From CAZRWD01 sp964603785 (lineage in GTDB: Bacteria; Fermentibacterota; Fermentibacteria; Fermentibacterales; Fermentibacteraceae): DNA of 64,000 nt. The notes beneath the pieces are model-generated. The model made no database searches. It worked only from the letters and a program-made list of their open reading frames with translations, and was not told the DNA's origin. Made by a program: the position numbers and the translations under genes. The DNA lies in NCBI GenBank assembly GCA_964603785.1, contig CAZRWD010000002.1, positions 62,001 through 126,000 on the forward strand, given 5' to 3'. Within the stretch, counting starts at the first letter, position 1, and each line of letters opens with the position of its first letter. This document shows, piece by piece, positions 7,683 to 16,551 of the stretch.

Positions 7683-9581
7683 ATGAGAGGATCCTCCGCA
7701 CGCCGCGCCACGATGGTCCTGGTGGCGCTCCTGCTCCTGTTCCCGGCCTCCGAGGCGCTCGCCAGGGCGGGCGGCGGTCAGAGCTACGGAGGAGGAGGAG
7801 GCGGCGGCGGCGGCGGTGGTGGAGGCGGAGACGGCTTCGGCTACCTGATCTTCTGGCTGATCCAGCTGGCCGTCAGGCACCCGGTGATAGGGGTGCCGCT
7901 CCTGGTGGTCGCGGTCCTGGTCCTCTACAGGATGGGCCGGAGCGCCAGGACCGGTTCGGAGTACCGGACAATCTCGAGGGCGGGGAGGGTGGCGACCGAG
8001 AGACGGCAGGCCGACCTTGCCCAGAGGATCGAGTACATCAGGCTCAGGGATCCGGGCTTCTCCGAGCAGGCCTTCCTGCAGAGGGCAGGCAAGGCTTTCC
8101 TGGAGGTGCAGCGCGCCTGGTCGGACCAGGACCTGTCGGCGGTCAGGAGATTCATCTCCGACGGGGTGCGGGAGCGCTTCGAGCTCCAGATCGACATGCT
8201 CCGCAGGGAGGGTGTCAGGAACAGGCTCGAAGGTGTCGTCATCCTCTCCTCGGAGATCGCCGCGGTCGAGACCGACCAGCATTTCGAGTCGGTCCACGTG
8301 GCGATCACGGCCCGGGGGACGGACACGGATGTGGACATCGCCACTGGAAGGGTCCTCAGGAGCGGGGGGAACGAGCAGTTCACGGAGTACTGGAGCTTCC
8401 TCCGGCGCCCCGGGGCGGCCACCAGGGAGAAGGGCGGTCTCGTCGAGGGCTTCTGCCCCAACTGCGGGGCCTCCCTGCAGATGAGCGACGCCGGACGCTG
8501 CGAGAACTGCGACTCGATAGTCACGAGCGGCGAGTACGACTGGGTCCTGAGCGAGATCACCCAGTCCATCGAGTGGGGCGTGGCATCCGATCCGTCGATC
8601 ATCCCCGGCTACCCGGCACTCCTCTCGAGAGACCCCGCGTTCAACCTGCAGCACATCGAGGACAGGGCCTCGGTGATCTTCTGGAGGTACATCCGGGCGT
8701 ACTGGGAGGGAAGGCCGGAGCCTCTGCGGAAGGTCGCCCTGCCCGTATTCACGACCGGACTCGACGAGATCATGAGGACGACGCGCGAGGACGGCTGGTG
8801 GCTGTACTTCAGGGATGCCGCGGTCGGCGCCGTGGAGGTGCAGCGGATCGAGCCCGGATCGCAGGACGGACAGGACAGGGTCGAGGTGCTCGTCCGCTGG
8901 TCGGCGAGGAACGCGCGCCGCAATGCGGAGGGCCGCACCAGGGACGCGGGCGACAGGACGATAAGGCCCGTCGTCTTCACCATGGTCAGGAACTCCGGAG
9001 TCACGACCCAGCGCGAGAGGTCGTTCCTCTCGTCGCACTGCCAGGCCTGCGGGGCCCCGTACACCGGCGGCGACACGGGAAGCTGCGACTATTGCGGGAG
9101 GATCCTCAACGACGGCGGTCAGGACTGGGTGCTCGCCTCCATCGGCAGGTTCGAGGCCTCGGGCATCACGGCAAGCTCCGTCCGCACCTTCTCCAGGGCG
9201 TCCCTCGTGCCGCCCGACATGCTGCTTGCAGCCATGGTTTCGGTGATGTCGTCCGACGGCGAGGTCGACGAGAAGGAGCGCCTGCTGCTCGGATCCTTCT
9301 GCGGCAGGCACGGGATCCCGGAGGAGTCGCTCGAGGAGATCATCGCCACGGCGGGCTCGGGAAGCGGCGACCTGCCCGTGCCGGGAGGCAGGGAGGAGGC
9401 CGGCGAGATCCTGGGCGCGATGGCCAGGATGGTCCTCGCCGACGGGAGGATATCCCGCGAGGAGATGGAGGTCCTGAACCGGTTCGGGGCCGCGGCGGGC
9501 CTCTCCGGGCCCGACGTGTCCATGATCCTGGCCAGGCAGAGGAGCCAGCTCTACGCCGAGGCCAGGCGAACCCTCGGTTAG
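7683..9581 (+). CDS. Tim44-like membrane protein with zinc ribbons and TerB-like C-terminus
   Basis: 632 residues of mosaic build. Signal-like hydrophobic N-terminus (VLVALLLLFPASEALA), then a run of 14 glycines encoded by GGAGGA/GGC repeats near 7794-7828, and one or two membrane segments at about 52-82. A Tim44-like domain follows (RDPGFSEQAFLQRAGKAF, about 122-230). A zinc ribbon CPNCG/CENC lies near 250, a second Tim44-like stretch from about 300 to 425, and a second ribbon CQACG/CDYCG near 455. The C-terminus has two TerB-like helical repeats with acidic metal-type motifs (SSDGEVDEKE and LADGRISREE). It likely sits at the cytoplasmic face of the membrane. The role is unknown; TerB domains are linked to metal-ion or membrane-stress complexes. 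Transcribed divergently from the LarA operon and converging with the next gene, three bases away. Confidence 0.75.
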   Translation: MRGSSARRATMVLVALLLLFPASEALARAGGGQSYGGGGGGGGGGGGGGDGFGYLIFWLIQLAVRHPVIGVPLLVVAVLVLYRMGRSARTGSEYRTISRAGRVATERRQADLAQRIEYIRLRDPGFSEQAFLQRAGKAFLEVQRAWSDQDLSAVRRFISDGVRERFELQIDMLRREGVRNRLEGVVILSSEIAAVETDQHFESVHVAITARGTDTDVDIATGRVLRSGGNEQFTEYWSFLRRPGAATREKGGLVEGFCPNCGASLQMSDAGRCENCDSIVTSGEYDWVLSEITQSIEWGVASDPSIIPGYPALLSRDPAFNLQHIEDRASVIFWRYIRAYWEGRPEPLRKVALPVFTTGLDEIMRTTREDGWWLYFRDAAVGAVEVQRIEPGSQDGQDRVEVLVRWSARNARRNAEGRTRDAGDRTIRPVVFTMVRNSGVTTQRERSFLSSHCQACGAPYTGGDTGSCDYCGRILNDGGQDWVLASIGRFEASGITASSVRTFSRASLVPPDMLLAAMVSVMSSDGEVDEKERLLLGSFCGRHGIPEESLEEIIATAGSGSGDLPVPGGREEAGEILGAMARMVLADGRISREEMEVLNRFGAAAGLSGPDVSMILARQRSQLYAEARRTLG

Positions 9582-9584
9582 GTT

Positions 9585-11228
9585 CTAGATGGCCGGGGGA
9601 AGCGCCCGGCGGTTGTCGGGGGGCAGGCTCTCGACCGCCATGAACCCCTCGGGGACCTCCCCGATCCATTCGTAGATGATCGTCCTCCCGGAGACGCTCC
9701 TGAACACCTCGCGCAGGAAGGGCGGAGGATCGGCCGTCTCCCAGCCGGCGCCGTCAGGGCTCATCCTCCACCTTGTCGACAGCCATGGCCGCATCGGCGG
9801 GAGGTCGGGATCGACTACGACGAACCTGACTCCGTGCCTCTCGAGACAGGGCCAGAGCAGCATCTCGTAGTCGTTGGGCATCGTCAGCGTCGGCCTGTCG
9901 TATTCCCAGATCAGGAGCTCCACGTTGGGGAAGGTCACGACCCAGTCGCCCGGGTTCGAATGGGTCCGTAGCCATGCGGCCGCTACGGCAGCCTCGGCCG
10001 CCCGTTCCCTGGAGTCCTGCGACAGGACCTGCGCGAGGGGTCTCGCGAGGGGCAGCAGGAGGGCTGCAGCCAGGAGGACGCCTCCGGTACGGCCCCATCC
10101 GCAGGTCCCGACGAGACGGATGGCTCCCGCGGCGCCGGTGAAGACCACGATCGCGACCATGAAGGCCAGATACCTTCCGGCATGCTCGTGGAGCACCAGG
10201 GCCAGGACCATGGGCAGTCCCGCGGCGAGCGCGGGGAGCATGACACGCCTCCTCCCCCCGTCCGACAGGAGCAGGACCGAGAGGGAGAGGAACAGGATCA
10301 TCGGCGGCCAGGCGAAGCGCTCGCCCCTGTGCATGGTCCCCGTCGTCAGGGGCTCCAGGACCCTCAGCACCCCGCGCCCGAGGAAGCCGGCCACGGCCAG
10401 GGGCCCCTGGTTCTCCAGGATGTCCGTGGGACGCGGGGGCTCGCTGCGCACCTCCCATGCCGCCCAGTGGTTCTCGTTGAGCAGGAACTGCCCGTTCTGC
10501 GTGTGGAGGGGGGAGCCGAAGGCGTCGGTGTTCCTGAGCATCCACGGCAGCATCACGATCCCCGCCGAGAGAAGGAACAGGACGGTCTTCGCCGTCCTTC
10601 CGCTCCCTCCGCGCAGCAGCAGGACGCAGGCCATCGACAGGGATAGGAAGAGCCCCTGGGTCCTGGCGAGCCAGGCGGCGCCCGAAACCAGGCCCAGCAC
10701 GACCGCCCTCCGGACCGGGACGGAACCTGTGCCCGCCAGGGCGAGGGCGCAGAAGAAGAGCCCGGTGAAGAGCATCAGGCTGTCGGGCTGGGTGGAGAAC
10801 CAGATGAAGACGGGATCGAGGGCGAGCCAGGCCAGGCCGGCCAGGGCGGCCGCTCGGCCGAGGGCGGCCCTTGCCCACCACCAGGCGGCGAGCATGGCGA
10901 AGAGGCCGGTTGCCAGGGCCGTTGCGGCCGCGGGGCCGAACCCCCTCCCGAACAAGCCGAATGCCAGGGCGACGAGGACGGACATCGCGGGCTGCCTGTT
11001 GCCCTCGGGTCTGAGGGCGGCCGTCGACGGATCGCTCAGGATCCACTTCCTGGCCGTCGAGAAGCCCTCCCCGTCCAGGATGTTCCCGGCCATCTCGAGC
11101 TCGGATGCGACCCCGTCGCCGGCCGGGAGTGGATTCCGCAGCGCGACCCCGGTGCGCAGCGCCGCCGCCAGCAGCAGCAGTGCGCATACCGCCGCGAGTT
11201 CGCCCGTCCTCGTGATGCGTCCGGTCAT
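9585..11228 (-). CDS. ArnT/PMT-like membrane glycosyltransferase (GT39/GT83 type)
   Basis: 547 residues with about ten hydrophobic segments in the N-terminal two thirds and a soluble C-terminal part (about 410-547). The N-terminal segment after the first helix contains the acidic region GDGVASELEMAGNILDGEG, where GT-C transferases carry their catalytic Asp, and a Pro-rich GNRQPAMSVLVALAF typical of the Glycosyltransferase-39/RfaB-like clan. It probably moves a sugar from a polyprenyl phosphate onto a glycan or protein outside the membrane; donor and acceptor are unknown. Start chosen at ATG 11228 because the upstream in-frame extension lies in the divergent promoter region. A -10-like TATGTT is six bases before this ATG. 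Confidence 0.72.
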   Translation of the reverse strand: MTGRITRTGELAAVCALLLLAAALRTGVALRNPLPAGDGVASELEMAGNILDGEGFSTARKWILSDPSTAALRPEGNRQPAMSVLVALAFGLFGRGFGPAAATALATGLFAMLAAWWWARAALGRAAALAGLAWLALDPVFIWFSTQPDSLMLFTGLFFCALALAGTGSVPVRRAVVLGLVSGAAWLARTQGLFLSLSMACVLLLRGGSGRTAKTVLFLLSAGIVMLPWMLRNTDAFGSPLHTQNGQFLLNENHWAAWEVRSEPPRPTDILENQGPLAVAGFLGRGVLRVLEPLTTGTMHRGERFAWPPMILFLSLSVLLLSDGGRRRVMLPALAAGLPMVLALVLHEHAGRYLAFMVAIVVFTGAAGAIRLVGTCGWGRTGGVLLAAALLLPLARPLAQVLSQDSRERAAEAAVAAAWLRTHSNPGDWVVTFPNVELLIWEYDRPTLTMPNDYEMLLWPCLERHGVRFVVVDPDLPPMRPWLSTRWRMSPDGAGWETADPPPFLREVFRSVSGRTIIYEWIGEVPEGFMAVESLPPDNRRALPPAI

Positions 11229-11234
11229 CGTGCG

Positions 11235-11240
11235 AACATA
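11235..11240 (-). promoter_or_regulatory. Candidate -10-like box for the GT39-like gene
   Basis: The minus strand reads TATGTT, four of six to TATAAT, six bases before ATG 11228 with no Shine-Dalgarno. It is weaker than the LarA case but has the same geometry, consistent with a leaderless start. Confidence 0.3.
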
Positions 11241-11310
11241 AGCGCGGCGCGGTCTCCCCGCGAAGTCCGGCCCCGAGGTATATCCGGGGGTCGGGAGGGG
11301 GGCGTCCGGA

Positions 11311-12096
11311 ATGCATCTCCTGGTGGCGACATGGAACGTGAACTCGGTGAGGTCGAGGCTCGCGCACCTGACGAGGTGGATCGGCTCCGCCGGACCGGAC
11401 ATCCTGATGCTCCAGGAGACCAAGGTCCGCGACGAGGACTTCCCCGCGGCCGCCCTGGAGGGCCTGGGGTATCACGTCACGATCCACGGCCAGAAGACCT
11501 ACAACGGCGTCGCCACCCTGACGCGGACGGCTCCGACCTCGGTCAGGACCGGTCTGGGATCGGGGTTCCTGTCCGACCAGAGCCGCGTGCTCCTGGTCGA
11601 GTCTGGGGGCGTGCGCTTCCTCAACGTGTACGTCCCGAACGGGGGCGACCCGTCCATCGACAGGTTCAGGGACAAGCTGAGGTTCATGGAGGAGCTGGCG
11701 GAGGATGCCGCTGGCCTTGCCGGAGAGGGGCCCCTGGTGATCGGGGGCGACTTCAACACGGCGCCCACGGGGGAGGATGTGCACGATCCCGTTGCCCTCG
11801 AGGGCTCCATCGGGTTCCACCCCGAGGAGAGGTCGAGGTTCGCAGGCCTGATGGCCCGCGGTCTGGTGGATGCGTTCAGGCTGGTGAACCCGTCGGGCAG
11901 GGCCTACAGCTGGTGGGACTACAGGCAGGGCGGGTTCCGGACGGACAGGGGGATGCGCCTGGATCACATCCTCGTCTCCCGCAGCCTCGCGGGATTCGTC
12001 ACCGCGAGCTCGATCGACAGGGAGCCGAGGGGCTGGGAGAGACCGTCCGACCATGCACCCGTTGTGGTCGTCCTGGATCTTCCCCCGGCGGAATAG
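11311..12096 (+). CDS. xth: Exodeoxyribonuclease III / AP endonuclease
   Basis: Cytoplasmic base-excision-repair nuclease that cleaves at abasic sites and trims DNA 3' ends. The 261-residue length is typical. All family motifs are present in order: ATWNVNSVRSR (N-terminus), LQETKV with the metal-binding Glu near residue 34, YVPNGG, GGDFNTAP with the catalytic Asp/Asn, LDHILVS, and the C-terminal SDHAPV with the catalytic His. A purine-rich Shine-Dalgarno (GGGAGGGG) precedes ATG 11311. It is transcribed divergently from the GT39-like gene. Confidence 0.95.
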   Translation: MHLLVATWNVNSVRSRLAHLTRWIGSAGPDILMLQETKVRDEDFPAAALEGLGYHVTIHGQKTYNGVATLTRTAPTSVRTGLGSGFLSDQSRVLLVESGGVRFLNVYVPNGGDPSIDRFRDKLRFMEELAEDAAGLAGEGPLVIGGDFNTAPTGEDVHDPVALEGSIGFHPEERSRFAGLMARGLVDAFRLVNPSGRAYSWWDYRQGGFRTDRGMRLDHILVSRSLAGFVTASSIDREPRGWERPSDHAPVVVVLDLPPAE

Positions 12097-12137
12097 GACC
12101 GCGCGCCCGGGAGTAGATATCACCGGAGGTGTACAGC

Positions 12138-13040
12138 ATGTCTGCATTGATGGTCATTCTTGCCGCCCTGACCGCACAGCCCGGGAGCACGGCCCGGGAG
12201 ATGCCCGTCGTCGAGGTCCACGAATGGGGCGTGCTGACCCTGGGCGAGGGCTCCGACCTTCTCCTGACCCATCCGGGCGAGAACCTGCCGGTCGCTCCGC
12301 CCGACACGCAGATGGTCGACAGGGCGCCCGTCGTCTACTTCTACGGGCCGCCCTTCACGGGGAGGTTCGAGGCGGTCGCCGCCTCCGGGGAGATCGTCGG
12401 CACCTGGCCGGCAACCTCCGGAGAGGGTGCCGAATGGTCCTTCCGGGCCGGCTACGCCGAGCTGGATGCGCTCTGCGACATGCCCTACGCCGGGATGGTG
12501 GACGGCTGGAACGCGGAACCGTGGAGGGCGCCGGAGAGCATGATCCTGCTCACCGACCGCGGGCAGGCCGAGAAGTTCCTCTACTACGAATGCACCGCCG
12601 ACAGGGAGGTGCTCCCCGTGCTCCCGGCCCCGCGCATCGGCGCGGAGGTGAGGGAGGGCTTCGAGGGGATCCCCGCCGCCATCGTCATCCCCTCCCATGC
12701 CGGACCCGTCGTCATGCCCCTCAGGGCGGGCATCCTGTCCGACCCGCTCTCGCTGCTCTCCAACTCGGTCGTGGAGCCCGTCGACCTGCTGCCGCTGCTC
12801 TACGAGTGGTCGGCCGGGATCCTGGACATCGAGGAGGTCGACGCCCTCTGGGCCACCTGGCGCGAGTGGATGATGTCCTCGGGGCTGCCCTCGCCGGAGT
12901 CGGGCCGGGTGCTGCTCGTCTATCCCGTTCCGGCGGAGTGCCTCGAAGGGGTGAGCACCCTGTCCCTGGAGACAGCGGAGCAGTTCACGGTCGAGTACGA
13001 CAGGTTCATCCTGGCGGCGATGGAGATCGGTCTGAGGTAG
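12138..13040 (+). CDS. Exported protein of unknown function with HEWG motif
   Basis: 300 residues. A short signal-peptide-like start (MSALMVILAALTAQPGSTA) is followed by VHEWGVLT, a motif I recall from uncharacterised exported proteins, then an apparently all-beta globular domain. I do not recognise the function. Four cysteines are present. The start at 12138 has a clear Shine-Dalgarno GGAGGTG seven bases upstream; GTG at 12129 is less likely. The ribosome site and first codons resemble those of the unknown exported gene at 61460. The 3' end overlaps the convergent response-regulator gene by 35 bases. Confidence 0.6.
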   Translation: MSALMVILAALTAQPGSTAREMPVVEVHEWGVLTLGEGSDLLLTHPGENLPVAPPDTQMVDRAPVVYFYGPPFTGRFEAVAASGEIVGTWPATSGEGAEWSFRAGYAELDALCDMPYAGMVDGWNAEPWRAPESMILLTDRGQAEKFLYYECTADREVLPVLPAPRIGAEVREGFEGIPAAIVIPSHAGPVVMPLRAGILSDPLSLLSNSVVEPVDLLPLLYEWSAGILDIEEVDALWATWREWMMSSGLPSPESGRVLLVYPVPAECLEGVSTLSLETAEQFTVEYDRFILAAMEIGLR

Positions 13041-14400
13041 CCCCGTCCGCGATGTCCGAGAGCTCCGACTCGGAGATGCCCAGACCGCCCGCTGCAAGCT
13101 TCGCGTCGTTCCCGAAGTAGTCGAGCGTGGACATGACGTGGTCGTGTATCACGTCCCGCAGCGGCCTCGGCCGGAAGGCCGGCCTGACCCCCTCTCCCGT
13201 CATCCTGTCCAGCATGTACGGCGGCAGGCACTCGGGGCCGAGCTCCCGTCCCGCCTCCGCGCTCACGACGCACGAGGAGACTATCGCCTCCAGCTCCTCC
13301 ACGTTCCCGGGGAAGACATGACCCGACAGCATGCGGGTCAGCTCCTCCGACACGCTCTTGAAGGGCCTGCCCAGCCTCTCGGCCTCCCTGCGGGCGAAGT
13401 GTTCGGCCAGGAGGGGGATGTCCTCGGGATGCTCCCTCAGCGGCGGGAGCTCGATCGAGTTGACGAGCAGGTGATACAGCAGGTCCCTCGAGAAGGACTC
13501 CCTGTACTCCTCGCCGGTCAGGTCGGCGGTGGTGGAGGCGATCAGCCTGACGTCTATCCTGCAGATCTCGGCCGAGGACTCCCTGTAGAACTCCCCGTTC
13601 TGGATGACCCTGCGGAGGCGGACCTGGACGGGCGGAGTCAGGTGCTCGATGCTGTTGAGGAAGAGCGTCCCGCCGGCCGCCATCTCGAGGAAGCCCGGTC
13701 TGTCGGGCTGCCGTCCGCTCCAGTCCCTCACCCGGCCGAAAAGCTCGGCCGCCATGTCGCCGGGGGGTACGGCGGCCGCGTCCACCGCTACGAAGGGGCC
13801 CTTGCCCCTGGGGCTGGCCTGGTGCATGGCCCTCGCGAGGGCCTCCTTCCCGGTCCCGTGCTCCCCGTGGATGAAGACGGAGAAGTCGCCCGCCGCCAGC
13901 CTCTCCGCCTGGTGGAAGAGCCTCACCATCATGGGATCGGACGAGACGAACGAGGCGAAGGCGTCCTTGTTCTCCAGGTCGTCGCGGGACAGGTCCCGGG
14001 AGAGCCCGCTGATCGTGCGGCTCAGGGCTAGGTGCTCCAGGGCCCGGTCCATGGTGGCGAGGAGCATGTCGTCGTCCACCGGCTTCGTCAGGTAGTCGAA
14101 CGCCCCCAGCTTCATGGCCTTGACCGCCAGTTCGATGTCGCTCACGCCGGTGAGGACGATCACGGGCGGTCTGCCGCCGCTCTCGTGGACGCTGCGGAGG
14201 ATGTCGATGCCGCTGACCGCGGGCATGTCCATGTCGAGGAGCATCAGGTCGAAGGGTTCGCGCCCGAGGATCTCCGGCACCATGGACGAGTCGTTGACGA
14301 CCTCCGGATCGAACCGCTCGGTCTGCATCAGGAAGACCATGAGGTAGTTCGTCACGGCCACGTCGTCGTCCACGATCAGGACACGCTTCATCCCGTTCAT
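13006..14400 (-). CDS. NtrC-like response regulator lacking the GAFTGA motif
   Basis: 464 residues: receiver domain (1-120; DDD in LIVDDDVAV, phosphoacceptor in LMLLDMDMP, Lys in YLTKPVDD), AAA+ domain (about 150-375; Walker A GEHGTGKEA, Walker B region GGTLFLNSIE, arginine-rich SFSRDLLYHL), and a short Fis-like helix-turn-helix tail (about 415-450). The sigma-54-contacting loop, normally GAFTGA, reads GRVRDWSG here, and Walker B has LNSIE instead of LDEIE. Sigma-54 activation is therefore doubtful; it may act as a phosphorylation-gated DNA-binding ATPase. The gene starts one base after the cognate kinase's stop, so the two form a pair. Confidence 0.83.
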   Translation of the reverse strand: MNGMKRVLIVDDDVAVTNYLMVFLMQTERFDPEVVNDSSMVPEILGREPFDLMLLDMDMPAVSGIDILRSVHESGGRPPVIVLTGVSDIELAVKAMKLGAFDYLTKPVDDDMLLATMDRALEHLALSRTISGLSRDLSRDDLENKDAFASFVSSDPMMVRLFHQAERLAAGDFSVFIHGEHGTGKEALARAMHQASPRGKGPFVAVDAAAVPPGDMAAELFGRVRDWSGRQPDRPGFLEMAAGGTLFLNSIEHLTPPVQVRLRRVIQNGEFYRESSAEICRIDVRLIASTTADLTGEEYRESFSRDLLYHLLVNSIELPPLREHPEDIPLLAEHFARREAERLGRPFKSVSEELTRMLSGHVFPGNVEELEAIVSSCVVSAEAGRELGPECLPPYMLDRMTGEGVRPAFRPRPLRDVIHDHVMSTLDYFGNDAKLAAGGLGISESELSDIADGATSDRSPSPPG

Positions 14401-14401
14401 C

Positions 14402-16492
14402 TCACGAGCTCCCGTCGCTGGAGGCCTCGGCGGGTGCGGAGGCCGCCTGGGGCCTGCGGCCCGAAAGGGGGATCCTGATCGTGAAGGTGGTCCCGACCTC
14501 CGGGGTCGAGACCACACCGATCGTGCCCCCGTGCTCCTCGACGATACGGTAGGCTATCGCGAGCCCGAGGCCGGTGCCCCCCTTCACCCTCTTCGTGGTG
14601 AAGAAGGGATCGAAGATCTGCCTGAGCGTCTTCTCGCTCATCCCCCTGCCGTCGTCCTCCACCTCGATGACGACCGTCCTCCCGTCCTCCACCCTCGTGC
14701 GGACGGTCACCGTTCCGCGCCGCTCGTCGGGCATGGCCTGCCCGGCGTTCACGAGGAGATTGACGAGAACCTGCTCGATCTTCTGGGCGTTGCCCTGGAA
14801 GGACGGGATGCCGGGGTCGAGGTCGAGTGCGATCTCCGCGTGCTTGTGCACCTCGTTGTGGACCAGCCTTGCGGAGGCCTCTATGAGGGTGTTCACGTCC
14901 ACGGTGTCTATCAGGAGGCCCTCGTCCTTCCGGGCGAAGTTGCGCAGCCCGTCGACGATGCCCTTGATGCGCTCGGATCCGTGGGCCATGTCGTCCACGA
15001 GCATCAGTATGTTGCTCCTGAAGAAGTCGTACTTCAGCCTGGCTATCTTGAGGCCGGGATGGGTCGCGGCGTGCTCGTCGACTATCGGGAGCATGTCCTC
15101 GAGTGCCTGGCGGATGATCTTGATGTTTCCCCGGATGAACTGGTTCGGATTGTTTATCTCGTGGCCTATGCCGCTCACCAGCTGTCCCAGCGATGCGAGC
15201 TTGTCCGCCTGCTGGAGCTGCTGCTCGTAGGTCTTCTCGAGGGTGACGTCCCGGTAGAACTCGATGATCCCCTCCACCTCGTGGTCGGGTCCGAAGACCG
15301 GGATGGCGTGGACGTCCAGCACCCTGTCGCCCGACCTTATCGTGATGACGATGGGCGCCTTGTCCTTCCTGATCCGGGACAGGCGGCAGTCGGCGCAGGG
15401 CACGTCCCTCTCGAAGAAGGTGCGGTAGCACCTGCCTCCCGGTGCGATCCCCGACCTGTTGGTCATCACGATGTTCCTCTGCAGGTCTATCACCGCGACG
15501 TCGTCGGGTATGGCCTGGAACATCGATTCGAGGCGGGAGGAGGACTCGACGAGCCCCCTGTGCATGGTGTCGATCGACTGGTTCACCTTCTCGAGGCGGG
15601 CCTTCTGCTCCTCCAGCTCGACCGTCCGCTGCTCTATCTCCCTCTGCATCTCGGCGAGTCGCGCGCCGAAGGCGGCCTCCTCCTCCTGCTTCAGGATCAT
15701 CCTCTCCCTGAGATCCTTGCGCTCCAGTGCGAGGTTGAGCATGCGACCGATCTCGTAGAGCATCCGCTGCTCCTCCGGCAGCAGCTCGAGGGTCTGATCG
15801 GAGTAGCCGACCCTTATCTCTCCGGCGATCTGTCTGTTGGAGAGGAGCTTGACGGAGATGTGGCGGTCTCCCGGGGCGGGCTGTCCGTACTCCTCGCCCA
15901 GGTAGGTCGAGTAGACGATCGCCTGGTCGGGATAGAGCATGCCCTTCGAGAGGTAGTCCGGAAGATGCAGGAAGAACTCCCTGACGCTGCTCGAGACCTC
16001 TATCCACTCGGCGACGGTGTACAGGCAGGCGAGCTCCTTGATGCGCTCGTCCCTGTCCCATTCCGTGAGCTTCGAGATGCCGTCGATCTGCGAGCCGAAG
16101 AAGAGCCAGACCTCACCCCGGGGGGTGCGTATGTAGCCCGTCTTCATGGGGACCGAGCACTGGGGGAAGGCGGCCGGGGAGAAGACCGCGATCCTCCTCT
16201 GGCCCTCGCGAGCGAGGAGCATGCCGGAGCGCAGGCTCTTGCAGGAGGGAGGCGAGAAGGCCTCCTCCAGGAGCCTTCCGGTCAGCTCCAGCTCGGGCTC
16301 CCCGCAGGTCCGGCAGAGGAGCCTGCTGGAATGCAGGATCCTCTCGGAGGCGTCCACTGCCATGAGGAACTCGAAGTTGCTCTCGATGAAACCGTAGAGT
16401 TCGGCGAGCTCGATCAGGGGGAACCTCCCTCCCGGTCCCTCGGGGGACCTCCTGCGTCGTGGCGATCGAAGCTGTCGAGAAACCGGCCGCAT
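14402..16492 (-). CDS. Soluble PAS-type sensor histidine kinase
   Basis: About 696 residues without a convincing membrane segment. An N-terminal Cys-containing sensor region is followed by a GAF-like domain, a coiled coil (about 300-345, EEEAAFGARLAEMQREIEQR), a PAS domain (about 360-465) with CYRTFFERDVPCADC, then HisKA with LVSGIGHEINNPNQFI and HATPase_c with LVNLLVNAGQAM, EVEDDGRGMS and GGTGLGLAIAYRI. The Cys-rich PAS could hold a metal or haem or sense redox; this is inference. The N-terminal start is uncertain: ATG at 16492 is chosen because it lies between the radical SAM stop and the first recognisable domain. It pairs with the response regulator immediately downstream. Confidence 0.82.
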   Translation of the reverse strand: MRPVSRQLRSPRRRRSPEGPGGRFPLIELAELYGFIESNFEFLMAVDASERILHSSRLLCRTCGEPELELTGRLLEEAFSPPSCKSLRSGMLLAREGQRRIAVFSPAAFPQCSVPMKTGYIRTPRGEVWLFFGSQIDGISKLTEWDRDERIKELACLYTVAEWIEVSSSVREFFLHLPDYLSKGMLYPDQAIVYSTYLGEEYGQPAPGDRHISVKLLSNRQIAGEIRVGYSDQTLELLPEEQRMLYEIGRMLNLALERKDLRERMILKQEEEAAFGARLAEMQREIEQRTVELEEQKARLEKVNQSIDTMHRGLVESSSRLESMFQAIPDDVAVIDLQRNIVMTNRSGIAPGGRCYRTFFERDVPCADCRLSRIRKDKAPIVITIRSGDRVLDVHAIPVFGPDHEVEGIIEFYRDVTLEKTYEQQLQQADKLASLGQLVSGIGHEINNPNQFIRGNIKIIRQALEDMLPIVDEHAATHPGLKIARLKYDFFRSNILMLVDDMAHGSERIKGIVDGLRNFARKDEGLLIDTVDVNTLIEASARLVHNEVHKHAEIALDLDPGIPSFQGNAQKIEQVLVNLLVNAGQAMPDERRGTVTVRTRVEDGRTVVIEVEDDGRGMSEKTLRQIFDPFFTTKRVKGGTGLGLAIAYRIVEEHGGTIGVVSTPEVGTTFTIRIPLSGRRPQAASAPAEASSDGSS

Positions 16493-16551
16493 GTCCAGGG
16501 ACGGCGGCGGGCCGCCCCGGGATCTCCCGCTGCCGGAATGTCGAGCGCATG

